Source: Pseudohongiella sp.
Lineage (GTDB): Bacteria > Pseudomonadota > Gammaproteobacteria > Pseudomonadales > Pseudohongiellaceae
Direction of reading: 5' to 3'
Assembly (NCBI RefSeq): GCF_011050365.1
Contig: NZ_DRFV01000002.1
Location: 329,950 to 393,949 of the forward strand
DNA length: 64,000 nucleotides
Shown here: positions 43,894 through 52,817 of the stretch, in pieces
Numbering within the stretch: the stretch's first letter is position 1
How the letters are laid out: each line of letters starts with the position of its first letter
Notes under the pieces: model-generated
Seen by the model: the letters and a program-made list of their open reading frames with translations, nothing else
What the model was told of the DNA's origin: nothing
The model's database searches: none
Translations under genes and position numbers: made by a program

Positions 43894-46185
43894 ATGATCA
43901 GCAAATCGCCCCGATTGATAACCGCCTGCGCCCTGATTGCGCTGCTCGCCGCCTGCGACACGCAACCACAGACACCGTCTGCGACCCAACTTTCCGACAC
44001 CGATCAACAGACCGCCTTCCGTCTGCGTCAGGATTTCTCTGCGCCCTTGAATGCCGACACAGGCTGGGCTGCCGGGCTCAATGAGAATGCGACGGTATTC
44101 ACCGATGAGCCGTTCCGGCTGCGCGTTGAAGTACAGGCAGCTGGCAACTGGCCGGGCACTGACACCGAAAGACGTTATCAACTTCAATACCAACGTAATG
44201 GTGGTGACTGGCAAGCCATGCCGGCGGAAAATTTTCCGCAGCCGCAAAAGGTATTCATGCCAGACCTCACTGCTGATCCGGGCAGTACCTGGCAAGTGCT
44301 GAGCGGCAATCCATCGGCGCTTGCACGCAACACTGACGGCGATGAGCCCTTTCTGGCGCTGACTGCCGGCGAGCAGGCCGCGATAGCGCTTGGCCGCTAC
44401 GAAACCCTGTGGGACGCGGTGGAGATTGGCGTCGATGTTCGTCTGGCAGCAGACGAGACCGGCGGTGCCGGCATCATCTTTGGTTACACGGATGCACAAA
44501 ACTATCATCGCGTTGCAATCAGCACTGCCGGCCATGTCATCGTGGACCGGTATGTCGACGGGGAAGCCACACGGATAGCGGAGGCGACCACCGATATCGT
44601 CACCGGGCGCTGGACTGAATTGACTATCGCCACGAACAGTCGTGAGGTCACATTCGAATACGGCGATGGCGCATTTGAGCTGACTGCCGAATTCGACGCT
44701 GACATACCTGCCTCGGTCATTGGTCTTTATGTGCCTGCTGGCACCTCGGCAGACTTTGCCAACCTCGTTATTGAGGGTGAACCGCGCTCACCGCGTATCA
44801 GCATCATGGCCGCCGACAGCTTCGGCCACGGTGAACAAACCATCGACTTGCTGCCCGCTTCGGACACAGACTTCAACGGCGGCTCCGGTGTCAGTTTCGG
44901 CAACACCACACGCCCGTGGACACAAGCCAGTGGCCACAGCGAATGGGAATGGCCGCTGGTAATTCGCCGCTTTGCCGATGGCGCAGAAACCAATGAGACA
45001 GGTGATAACTACGCTTTTCGCATGGTCACAGAGAGCGGCGAGCCACTGGTCGCCAACGCGCAGCCGGTGGTGAGTGTTGCGGTACCGCCACGCCATCTGG
45101 GCGGTGTTTTTGTCGAGACGCCGGCGCGGATCGGGCCGTTCGAAGCCAACAACGGCGATCGTTACTTTCTGATGGAACCGGCCGAAACCGACAATATGCT
45201 GATGGTCGTCAAGTCCACTGATGGCGGACAGAGCTGGCAGGAGGTCGATGGCAGCAATCGTCCGGCAACCGGTGACCTGGAAGGGTTTGCCGCTGTGCTG
45301 GCGAATGCCACCCTCTACATGCTGCATCAAACCTCCGACAATGTCTTCCTGCATGCTTTCCGCACCTCGGACCACGCCGGACAGCCCGATACCTGGGCAA
45401 TACAGGATGCGTGGCTGGCCTCTCCGCAAGAGCCGCCGACACAGGTAGCGGACATTGCCATGCGCTCTGATGGCAGCATCGTGGGTGTGTACGGCGGTGC
45501 GGAAAAGATTTATCTCAAAATACGCTCCCCGGACGGCGTCTGGGGCGACGAGATTGTTGTCGATGCTGATCAGCCCCGGCGGCTGTCCGGTCCCACCCTG
45601 GTCTCCGGCCACGATGATATCGTGCATCTGGCCTACACCGGCAACGATGGCAGCGCCTGGTACCGCCGCCTTCTTCCCGACGGCAGCCTGACACCGCGCC
45701 GACAGGTCAGCACCGAACTGGGCACCCGTGCCGAGGATGTTGCCTCGATTTTACCGCTGGTGTTTCTGCCCGGCAGCAATAGTGTCAGCATCCTTTACCG
45801 GGTCAGTGCCGGCACGCTGTGGGAGCGCCGCGTCAACAGCGCCGGTGAACTGAGTGATGCGGTCAGGGTAAGTGATCGCACCGTGGTGCAGAATGCGGTG
45901 GATTCAGACCAGACCGGAGCACATGCCATTGCCGACGGCGCGCGCGTGCATCTGTTGTTCATTGATGACAAAAGCCGCCATCTTTTTCACACTTTCACCG
46001 ATGATGCAGGCAACTGGCAGCCGGCAACATTGCTGGTGGATGACATCAACGGCCAGTGGGTGCGTGGGGCACAGCTCAATAGTGATGGCCAGGGCCGGGT
46101 TTATGGCTATGTCTATGACGCCGGCGCTGACGGTGGCTCGGGCAAGAATCGCTACGGTGAAATCCCGTTGGCCGACCTCCCCTAG
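43894..46185 (+). CDS. Sialidase-like beta-propeller lipoprotein
   Basis: A 763-residue lipoprotein (lipobox LLAAC). Residues about 110-300 look like a concanavalin/laminin-G-like jelly roll (GAGIIFGYTDAQNYHRVAIS). Residues about 400-760 look like a beta-propeller, with one clear Asp-box (STDGGQSW) and several repeats of the type GSIVGVYGGAEKIYLKIRSP. Sialidases and related glycan-binding proteins share these features, but I do not see a catalytic Arg triad with confidence. It is probably a surface or periplasmic glycan-interacting protein. It precedes the TRAP transporter genes by 167 bases. Confidence 0.7.
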   Translation: MISKSPRLITACALIALLAACDTQPQTPSATQLSDTDQQTAFRLRQDFSAPLNADTGWAAGLNENATVFTDEPFRLRVEVQAAGNWPGTDTERRYQLQYQRNGGDWQAMPAENFPQPQKVFMPDLTADPGSTWQVLSGNPSALARNTDGDEPFLALTAGEQAAIALGRYETLWDAVEIGVDVRLAADETGGAGIIFGYTDAQNYHRVAISTAGHVIVDRYVDGEATRIAEATTDIVTGRWTELTIATNSREVTFEYGDGAFELTAEFDADIPASVIGLYVPAGTSADFANLVIEGEPRSPRISIMAADSFGHGEQTIDLLPASDTDFNGGSGVSFGNTTRPWTQASGHSEWEWPLVIRRFADGAETNETGDNYAFRMVTESGEPLVANAQPVVSVAVPPRHLGGVFVETPARIGPFEANNGDRYFLMEPAETDNMLMVVKSTDGGQSWQEVDGSNRPATGDLEGFAAVLANATLYMLHQTSDNVFLHAFRTSDHAGQPDTWAIQDAWLASPQEPPTQVADIAMRSDGSIVGVYGGAEKIYLKIRSPDGVWGDEIVVDADQPRRLSGPTLVSGHDDIVHLAYTGNDGSAWYRRLLPDGSLTPRRQVSTELGTRAEDVASILPLVFLPGSNSVSILYRVSAGTLWERRVNSAGELSDAVRVSDRTVVQNAVDSDQTGAHAIADGARVHLLFIDDKSRHLFHTFTDDAGNWQPATLLVDDINGQWVRGAQLNSDGQGRVYGYVYDAGADGGSGKNRYGEIPLADLP

Positions 46186-46301
46186 GTATCCTGCCACGGG
46201 ACAGAGGACGAACAGTTAGCTGATGGTATGGCAATGGTGGGGCAGCTACGTTATTCTTCGGCGTTAAGTATTCAGCCTGACAACAATAAACACCGGGCAG
46301 T

Positions 46302-46315
46302 AATCACCGGTGATT
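46302..46315. promoter_or_regulatory. Perfect palindrome upstream of the TRAP transporter genes
   Basis: AATCACCGGTGATT is a 14-base perfect inverted repeat about 38 bases before the TRAP binding-protein ATG. It could be an operator for a dimeric regulator; no regulator gene is adjacent. Confidence 0.35.
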
Positions 46316-46352
46316 CCTGGCTGCACCCGCCCCATCAGGAGTCCTATAACAG

Positions 46353-47564
46353 ATGCCTACACTGCTCCCAAGCCGCGCCCGCCGCCTCGTCAACGCTGGC
46401 TTTTTGGCACTGACCGTCTCTGCACTGGCCGCTTGCGGTGTTGAGGAGTTACCGGAAAATCCCCTGGCCGGTCAACTCGATATGCCGCGCACCGTGGCCT
46501 GGTCGGCGTACCCGACCGGCACCGGAGGTTACAGCCAGGCGGTCGCCATCGGTAATATTCTGCAGCGTCAGTATGGCGTCAACCTGCGCGTAGTACCCGG
46601 CCGTAATGACGTGTCTCGTCTGGCGACACTGAACGCCGGTCGCGTCCACATGTCGGCAGGCGGATCGGAAGCGGTCTACGCCCAGGAAGGCATTCTCAAT
46701 TTTGCATCGCGCATCTGGGGCCCGCAGCCCATCCGCGCAGTGCTGTCCAATTACTCCACCAGCTGTTCGTTCAGCCTCGCTACCGCAGCGGACGCCGAGA
46801 TCCGCGAGGTGGAGGACATCCGCGGCAAGCGTGTGACCTGGGTACAGGGTGCCCCCTCTTTGAACAACGCCCTGACAGCATTGCTGTCTTACGCCAACCT
46901 GACCTGGGACGACGTGGAAATGGTTGAGGTCGGCGGTTATAACGCTTCCATCGACGCGGTGATCAATAACCGTGCCGATGTCGCGGGTGGCGCCTGCAAT
47001 TCACCGCCCTTCCTGCGCCTGGAAACCTCGCCACGCGGTTTGTTCTGGGTCGAGTTTCCGCCTGACGACGCCGATGCCGTACAACGCGTGCGCCGTCGCC
47101 TGCCCTGGTATGTGCCCCATGTTGCCACTGAGGGTCCCGCCATAGACGAGGAAACAGGGATCAATGTGTTTACCTCGGCCTATCCCTTGCTGGTAGCGAT
47201 GGACGATGCCGATACCGACATGGTTTACGGCATGACCAAAGTCATCGCGCTGCACTACGACGAGTACAGGAATTCAGCGCCGGGGGCCAACGGCTGGCGC
47301 ATCCACGGTCAGCAACTTGCAAATGCCTTTATTCCCTATCACGAGGGTGCCATCCGCTACTTCAAAGAGATCGGTATCTGGACGCCGGAGGCCGAAGCCA
47401 ACCAGCAGGCGAATCTGACCCGACAACAGGTGCTGATGCAGGCGTGGCAGGAATACAACGTCTCTGCTCCCGAAGATCGCGCGGCGTTTGAAGCCGGCTG
47501 GCTTGAATACCGAGAGCAGCGTCTGGCCGAGCTCGGCATGGTTACCCTGGCCGACACCCAATAA
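46353..47564 (+). CDS. TAXI-family TRAP transporter solute-binding protein, lipoprotein
   Basis: A 403-residue substrate-binding protein. The N-terminus carries a lipoprotein signal (ALTVSALAAC). The fold begins with WSAYPTGTGGYSQAVAIGNI and continues RVVPGRNDVSRLATLNAGRV, the conserved start of TAXI proteins. Later blocks such as IRGKRVTWVQGAPSLNNAL match the family. The ligand is unknown; glutamate and other dicarboxylates are known for some members. AGGAG precedes the ATG. The permease gene follows after 43 bases. Confidence 0.9.
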   Translation: MPTLLPSRARRLVNAGFLALTVSALAACGVEELPENPLAGQLDMPRTVAWSAYPTGTGGYSQAVAIGNILQRQYGVNLRVVPGRNDVSRLATLNAGRVHMSAGGSEAVYAQEGILNFASRIWGPQPIRAVLSNYSTSCSFSLATAADAEIREVEDIRGKRVTWVQGAPSLNNALTALLSYANLTWDDVEMVEVGGYNASIDAVINNRADVAGGACNSPPFLRLETSPRGLFWVEFPPDDADAVQRVRRRLPWYVPHVATEGPAIDEETGINVFTSAYPLLVAMDDADTDMVYGMTKVIALHYDEYRNSAPGANGWRIHGQQLANAFIPYHEGAIRYFKEIGIWTPEAEANQQANLTRQQVLMQAWQEYNVSAPEDRAAFEAGWLEYREQRLAELGMVTLADTQ

Positions 47565-47607
47565 TGCCTGTCATCACTAAACAAAACCTACAACAAGACG
47601 ACTGCCC

Positions 47608-49605
47608 ATGAGTAACAGCATCATTCCACCGATAGCGCCACCGAAAAAAGACGACTCCGAACTGCCCGCGATCGGGCGCTACCGTGAACTCACCCGGAAA
47701 TGGCGTGTGGTCATGGCGACGCTGACAGCAATGGCATCTCTGCTGGCCATCAACCAGATTTTTGCCCTGGGCTTTTTTGTTGATTTCACCATGCTCGACG
47801 GCCGCTACCTGTACCTGATCACCGGCCTGATGCTGATCATGGTGTTCATCACCTTCCCCTCACACAAAAGCAATCTGAATTTTGTGCCCTGGTATGACAA
47901 GGTCATCATGGCCGCCATTGCGGTCATTTTTTCCTATTTTGCCTGGAATGCTGAACGTATCATTCTGGATGCCTGGGAGTACGTCGCGCCGGTCGAGGGT
48001 GTTGTGCTGGCACTGATCACCTGGGCCATCATTCTGGAAGCAGGGCGGCGTGCCGGCGGCTGGCCGATATTCTGTATCGTGTTGGTGCTGTCGCTGTACC
48101 CAACTTATGCTGACAGAATGCCTGATGTGATCGCCGGTATCGGCATGCCGATTCACGACGTCGCGATTTTCCATGTTCTGGGCGAGGAAAGCCTGTTTGG
48201 CGTGGCACTCAACTCCTTTGCCATGCTGGTGTTTGGTTTCATTCTGTTCGGCGTGGCGCTTCAGTACACTGGTGGCGGCCCCTTCTTTATCAATTTTGCC
48301 TTTGCCCTGCTGGGTCACAAACGTGGCGGCGCCGCCAAGGTGGCGATTTTCTCCAGTGGTCTGATGGGGTCGATGAGCGGCGGCCCCATCACCAACGTAC
48401 TGACCACCGGCCCGCTGTCGATTCCGGCCATGCGTCGCACCGGCTTTTCGCGCGGTTATGCCGCTGGCGTTGAGGCCTGCGCCTCCACCGGGGGTGTGCT
48501 GATGCCGCCCATCATGGGCGCAACTGCTTTTGTCATGGCCAGCTTCCTGGGCGTAAGTTACGTCACCGTGGCAGTGGCCGCGATCGTCCCGTCATTGCTG
48601 TATTTTTACGGCCTTTTCATGCAGATAGATGCCTACGCGGCGCGCAACAAACTGGAAGGCCTGCCCAGGGATGAACTGCCCAGCCTGGGCAAGGTGTTCA
48701 AGGAAGGCTGGTATTTCATTGCCGTGTTTGTGGTGCTGACTTTCATGCTGGTGTACATGCAACGTGAAGCCACCGCACCGTTTATCGCCACCGCAGCGCT
48801 GCTCATCATCAACCAGTTCACCGTCCATAAAATGAGTCTGGACAAGTTTCTGCTGATGGTGGCCGCCACCGGCCGGCTGATGGCGGAACTGGCCGGTATT
48901 CTGGCAGCCATCGGCCTGATTGTGGGTTCGCTGGCCGTCACCGGCATGGCGGGCACGCTGGCTAACGACCTGGTCTACCTGGCCGGCGACAATGTGCTGG
49001 TGCTGCTTATCATGGGCGCGCTGACCAGTTTTGTGCTGGGCATCGGCATGACCGTGACCGCCGCCTATATTTTCCTGGCCATTGTACTGGCACCGGCATT
49101 GATCAATGCCGGCCTGGATCCCCTGGCGTCACACATGTTCATCATGTACTGGGGCATGCTCAGCTTTATCACGCCACCGGTGGCGCTGGCAGCGTTTGCC
49201 GCAGCCAGTGTTGCCCAGGTGTCAGCCATGCGCGCGGGCTGGGAAGCCATGCGCCTGGGTGCGATCATTTATTTTATTCCGTTTTTCTTTGTCCTTAACC
49301 CGGCGCTGCTGCTGCAGGGTGATTTCGCCGGCATTGCACAGAATGTCGGTACTGCATTGATCGGCGTGGCCTTGATTTCCGCCGGCCTGCAGGGTTACCT
49401 GCTTGGATTTGGGCGCATCGGAGAGGACAAACTGGGCCTGATTTCGCGAGGCTGTGTCTCCATCGCGGGCCTGGCGCTGGTGACCCCCGCCGGTGGCTTG
49501 TATGGTTTCAGCCAGACCATCCTGATCGCAGTGTGTGCTGCTTTCCTGGTCGCGGGCATCGGTATTACCCTGCTACAACGCAAACGCTTGCTACCGGTGG
49601 TCTGA
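47608..49605 (+). CDS. TRAP transporter fused 4TM/12TM permease
   Basis: A 665-residue inner-membrane permease in which the small DctQ-like and large DctM-like parts are fused, as is usual in TAXI-TRAP systems. About sixteen to eighteen hydrophobic helices are visible. The DctM part contains SGLMGSMSGGPITNVLTTG and ACASTGGVLMPPIMGATAFV, the family's core motifs. It would import solute with Na+ or H+ using the lipoprotein subunit encoded just upstream. Confidence 0.93.
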   Translation: MSNSIIPPIAPPKKDDSELPAIGRYRELTRKWRVVMATLTAMASLLAINQIFALGFFVDFTMLDGRYLYLITGLMLIMVFITFPSHKSNLNFVPWYDKVIMAAIAVIFSYFAWNAERIILDAWEYVAPVEGVVLALITWAIILEAGRRAGGWPIFCIVLVLSLYPTYADRMPDVIAGIGMPIHDVAIFHVLGEESLFGVALNSFAMLVFGFILFGVALQYTGGGPFFINFAFALLGHKRGGAAKVAIFSSGLMGSMSGGPITNVLTTGPLSIPAMRRTGFSRGYAAGVEACASTGGVLMPPIMGATAFVMASFLGVSYVTVAVAAIVPSLLYFYGLFMQIDAYAARNKLEGLPRDELPSLGKVFKEGWYFIAVFVVLTFMLVYMQREATAPFIATAALLIINQFTVHKMSLDKFLLMVAATGRLMAELAGILAAIGLIVGSLAVTGMAGTLANDLVYLAGDNVLVLLIMGALTSFVLGIGMTVTAAYIFLAIVLAPALINAGLDPLASHMFIMYWGMLSFITPPVALAAFAAASVAQVSAMRAGWEAMRLGAIIYFIPFFFVLNPALLLQGDFAGIAQNVGTALIGVALISAGLQGYLLGFGRIGEDKLGLISRGCVSIAGLALVTPAGGLYGFSQTILIAVCAAFLVAGIGITLLQRKRLLPVV

Positions 49606-49628
49606 GCCCGCGGCTCAACCGGCAGACA

Positions 49629-50363
49629 TCAGAACCAGAGCCGGTGTTCGTGCTGCTTCAGCCAGCCGACATAGCGTTTGTAGTCGGGGCATACGCTTGC
49701 CACGGCCTGCCAGTAGACCGGTGAGTGATTCATGTGCAACAGGTGGCACACCTCATGGCAGATCATGTAATCAATGACGCCATCCGGCGCCAGCATGATC
49801 AGCCAGTTGTACTGAATCCTGCCCTGCGCGGTGCAGTGCCCCCATTTGCTTTTGGTTTTGCGAAACACCACGTCCTTGAGCTTTGTCCCCACACCAAGAT
49901 GATCTGCCAGCGCGCGGGTGCGGGCGGGCAACCAGGCTTTGGCCTGCTCCTGCAGCCAGCCTTTAAAAATGGCAGTCACTTTGTCCGGGCTCAGGTCGGG
50001 ACCGCTGATGATCAGTTCGCGCGTGCTGACCGCCACCGCGCTGCGTGGCGCCGCTCGCAACCGAACCGTTAGCGTCCTTGCCTTGTACAGAATTTCGCTG
50101 CCGTCAGTTAACGACAGGTGTTCGGCCGCACGCTGTACTTTCTCCTGATGCTTGCGGCAAACCCAGGCCTGATGGCGGGATAGAAATTGCAGAATGTCCC
50201 GGCGCGCGATCCGCAATGGCGCCCGCACCTCGATACGATCATGACGCACATGCACGGCCAGGCTTTTGCGACGACTGCGCACCAGATGACAGGGTAATGG
50301 CAACCCGTCCACAGTCAGAGTCCCGTCATCTGACGGCGGGCTGTTCAGGCGCTGCTTGAGCAT
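49629..50363 (-). CDS. YgjP-like (DUF45) zinc metallopeptidase
   Basis: A 244-residue cytoplasmic protein of the M48/SprT-related YgjP family. The zinc site is MICHEVCHLLHMNHSPVYW, with HExxH and a downstream His; TKSKWGHCTAQGRIQYNW is the typical preceding block. Substrate and role are unknown. The frame continues upstream, but the conserved part starts near here and no start has a strong ribosome-binding site; GTG 50375 is an alternative. It is divergent from the HIT-cmoA-cmoB transcript. Confidence 0.88.
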   Translation of the reverse strand: MLKQRLNSPPSDDGTLTVDGLPLPCHLVRSRRKSLAVHVRHDRIEVRAPLRIARRDILQFLSRHQAWVCRKHQEKVQRAAEHLSLTDGSEILYKARTLTVRLRAAPRSAVAVSTRELIISGPDLSPDKVTAIFKGWLQEQAKAWLPARTRALADHLGVGTKLKDVVFRKTKSKWGHCTAQGRIQYNWLIMLAPDGVIDYMICHEVCHLLHMNHSPVYWQAVASVCPDYKRYVGWLKQHEHRLWF

Positions 50364-50527
50364 AAATTTAAGCACGGTTGGGTGTCCGACCTGTTGAATC
50401 TTTGTCTGCTGGCACGGCGGGTCGCGAGCGGTTGGACTGTAACACGAAATCCCGCATAATAGCGCCCTGCGCACCCGCTTGCGGGCAAGATCCATCAAGC
50501 AAGATTCATCAGCTAAAGGCCGATTGT

Positions 50528-50950
50528 ATGAGCAGCCTGTTCACCCGAATCCGCGAGGGCGAGTTACCCGGTCACGTACTTTGGGACGATGGCCGCTGTT
50601 TTGCCATCCTCACCATCAAACCGATTCGGGTAGGCCACTTGTTGGTGATCCCGCATCAGGAAGTCGATCATTGGGACGACATGGACGCCGGGCTTAGTGC
50701 CCATGTATTCCAGGTCGCCAGTTTGCTGTCGCGGACCCTGCGCAGTCTGTTCCCTTGTGAGAAAGTGGGCCTGATGGTTGCCGGCCTGGAAGTGCGCCAC
50801 GCACACCTGCACCTGATCCCGATCACTGCCATCAGCGACCTCAATTTTGCGCTGGCGCAGGAGCGTGAGGAGGAAGCCCAATTCGGCACCGCCTGCCGCA
50901 TTCGTGAGGCGTTGCGCGACGCCGGCCACCAGGCTGTTCCCGAGTTATGA
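50528..50950 (+). CDS. HIT-family nucleotide hydrolase/transferase
   Basis: A 140-residue histidine-triad protein with the active-site HxHxH as HAHLHLIPI near residue 98 and the N-terminal SLFTRIREGELPGHVLWDD. It acts on nucleoside phosphoramidates or dinucleotides; the substrate is unknown. AAGG lies 9 bases before ATG 50528; the frame is open further upstream without a good start. Its stop overlaps the cmoA start by 4 bases, which ties it to tRNA modification at least by expression. Confidence 0.92.
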   Translation: MSSLFTRIREGELPGHVLWDDGRCFAILTIKPIRVGHLLVIPHQEVDHWDDMDAGLSAHVFQVASLLSRTLRSLFPCEKVGLMVAGLEVRHAHLHLIPITAISDLNFALAQEREEEAQFGTACRIREALRDAGHQAVPEL

Positions 50951-51687
50951 CAACATCCGGCATACAGCACGACAACATATTTTCCAGCCCCCAGGCAAAC
51001 TCGGACTTTGTTTTTGACGAGAAAGTCGCCGCCGTGTTTACCGACATGATCAATCGCTCGGTGCCCGGTTATGCCACCATCCTGTCGATGATCGGTGTGC
51101 TGTCTGCGCGCTACGTTACACCGGGTTCCTGTATCTATGACCTGGGCTGTTCACTGGGCGGTGCCAGCCTGGCCATGGCACACCAGATTCCGCACCGGGA
51201 CTACCAGCTGTTCGCCATCGACAACTCACCTGCCATGGTTACCCGGCTGGAAAAAGCGCTGGCGGAGCCCGAGTCTGCGCAGCTGCCAGTCACCGTGCTG
51301 TGCGAGGATGTCTGCGAGTCGCAGATCAGTAATGCCTCGGTTGTCGTGCTCAATTTTACCCTGCAGTTTATTGCCCCGGCCAAACGCGCGGCACTGATTC
51401 AGAAAATAAGTGATGGCCTGAAGCCTGGCGGTATACTCATTCTGTCCGAGAAAATACGTTTCCCGGCACCGTCGCTGAATGAGCTGTTTATCGACCTGTA
51501 CCATGAGTTCAAAATGGCGCGGGGTTACTCGGAGCTTGAAGTCAGTCAGAAACGTGCAGCACTGGAGAACGTACTGATCCCGGAAACCATCAACGATCAC
51601 AAGCAGCGATTGCAGGACGCCGGCTTTCAGTCCTGCGATGTCTGGTTTCAGTGCTTCAACTTTGCCTCCATGGTCGCGGTGCGCTGA
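50947..51687 (+). CDS. cmoA: Carboxy-S-adenosyl-L-methionine synthase
   Basis: A 246-residue enzyme that makes carboxy-SAM from SAM and prephenate. The N-terminal FVFDEKVAAVFTDMINRSVP and motif I SCIYDLGCSLGGASLAMAH are characteristic of CmoA. Carboxy-SAM is the cofactor for CmoB, encoded next. It overlaps the HIT gene (ATGA) and cmoB (TGATG). Confidence 0.96.
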   Translation: MTTSGIQHDNIFSSPQANSDFVFDEKVAAVFTDMINRSVPGYATILSMIGVLSARYVTPGSCIYDLGCSLGGASLAMAHQIPHRDYQLFAIDNSPAMVTRLEKALAEPESAQLPVTVLCEDVCESQISNASVVVLNFTLQFIAPAKRAALIQKISDGLKPGGILILSEKIRFPAPSLNELFIDLYHEFKMARGYSELEVSQKRAALENVLIPETINDHKQRLQDAGFQSCDVWFQCFNFASMVAVR

Positions 51688-52679
51688 TGTGGCATGGTCG
51701 TGATACCGGGGCTGATCAGCGGCTGCAGCAATTGTTGCGTGACACACCGCTGGAAACGCTCAGTCATTATGCCAGCGAGGCCTACCTTTATTCGCGCGGG
51801 CACGGGCTCACCGAACGCTGGCTCACCCTGTTTGATGAGCTGCCGGCGATATCGGCCAGCAGTATTGATCTGGCCACGCAGGTACGTATCGGACAGGCCG
51901 ACGACTGTACGGAGGAAGAGCAGGCGGCGCTGGCAGTGGCGGCGCGCACTTTCATGCCCTGGCGCAAGGGGCCCTGGTCCCTTTTTGGCCTCGAGATAGA
52001 TACCGAATGGCGTTCGGACATGAAGTGGGACCGTCTGCTTCCCCACATACAGCCGCTGGCCGGCCGCCGCGTGCTTGATGTCGGTTGCGGCAATGGCTAC
52101 CACTGCTACCGTATGCTGGGTGAGAACGCCGAGCTGGTGCTGGGGGTGGACCCGCATCCGGCCTATTTTTTCCAGTATCGCCTGATGCAGCACTTTCTGC
52201 GCCACCTGGCGGTCTATGTGCTACCCATCACCCTGGATCAGTTTCCTGACAAGTCGGGCATATTTGATACCGTATTTTCCATGGGTGTGCTGTATCACCG
52301 GCGCTCGCCTATTGATCATTTGTTGCAGCTGCAAAGCTGTCTGCGCGAAGGCGGCGAACTGGTGCTCGAATCACTGGTAGTTGATGGACCGGACGGTTAC
52401 GCCCTGATGCCGGAAAATCGATACTGCCAGATGAAGAACGTATGGTTTCTGCCTTCAGTCGCCACCACCGAAAGCTGGCTGAAACGCTGTGGTTACCTGA
52501 ATGTGCGTACAGTTGACGTCAACGCTACGGACAGTAGCGAACAGCGCAGTACCGCCTGGATGCCATTCCAGTCGTTGCGCGACGGGCTGGACCCGCATGA
52601 CCCGGCACTTAGTGTCGAAGGGCTGCCAGCTCCCAAACGCGCAATTACCCTTGCCACCGCGCCGCCAAAACGCAACTGA
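51687..52679 (+). CDS. cmoB: tRNA U34 carboxymethyltransferase
   Basis: A 330-residue enzyme that transfers the carboxymethyl group of carboxy-SAM to 5-hydroxyuridine at tRNA position 34. Features are RKGPWSLFGLEIDTEWRSDM, motif I VLDVGCGNGYHCYRMLG and VFSMGVLYHRRSPIDHL. The first ATG (51687) shares a base with the cmoA stop, giving the expected length for the family. The HIT-cmoA-cmoB set is tightly coupled. Confidence 0.96.
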   Translation: MWHGRDTGADQRLQQLLRDTPLETLSHYASEAYLYSRGHGLTERWLTLFDELPAISASSIDLATQVRIGQADDCTEEEQAALAVAARTFMPWRKGPWSLFGLEIDTEWRSDMKWDRLLPHIQPLAGRRVLDVGCGNGYHCYRMLGENAELVLGVDPHPAYFFQYRLMQHFLRHLAVYVLPITLDQFPDKSGIFDTVFSMGVLYHRRSPIDHLLQLQSCLREGGELVLESLVVDGPDGYALMPENRYCQMKNVWFLPSVATTESWLKRCGYLNVRTVDVNATDSSEQRSTAWMPFQSLRDGLDPHDPALSVEGLPAPKRAITLATAPPKRN

Positions 52680-52817
52680 TTGATTCACAAGTTTGTATTG
52701 ACCTGCGCCGTAAAGTTGGTTCACTATAGATCGTGATGTGGGGTCAACTCTAACTAAATAAGCAAGAACAAGAGATTAACATCACGTTAATAACAAAAAA
52801 AATAAGGAACTGCGCCC

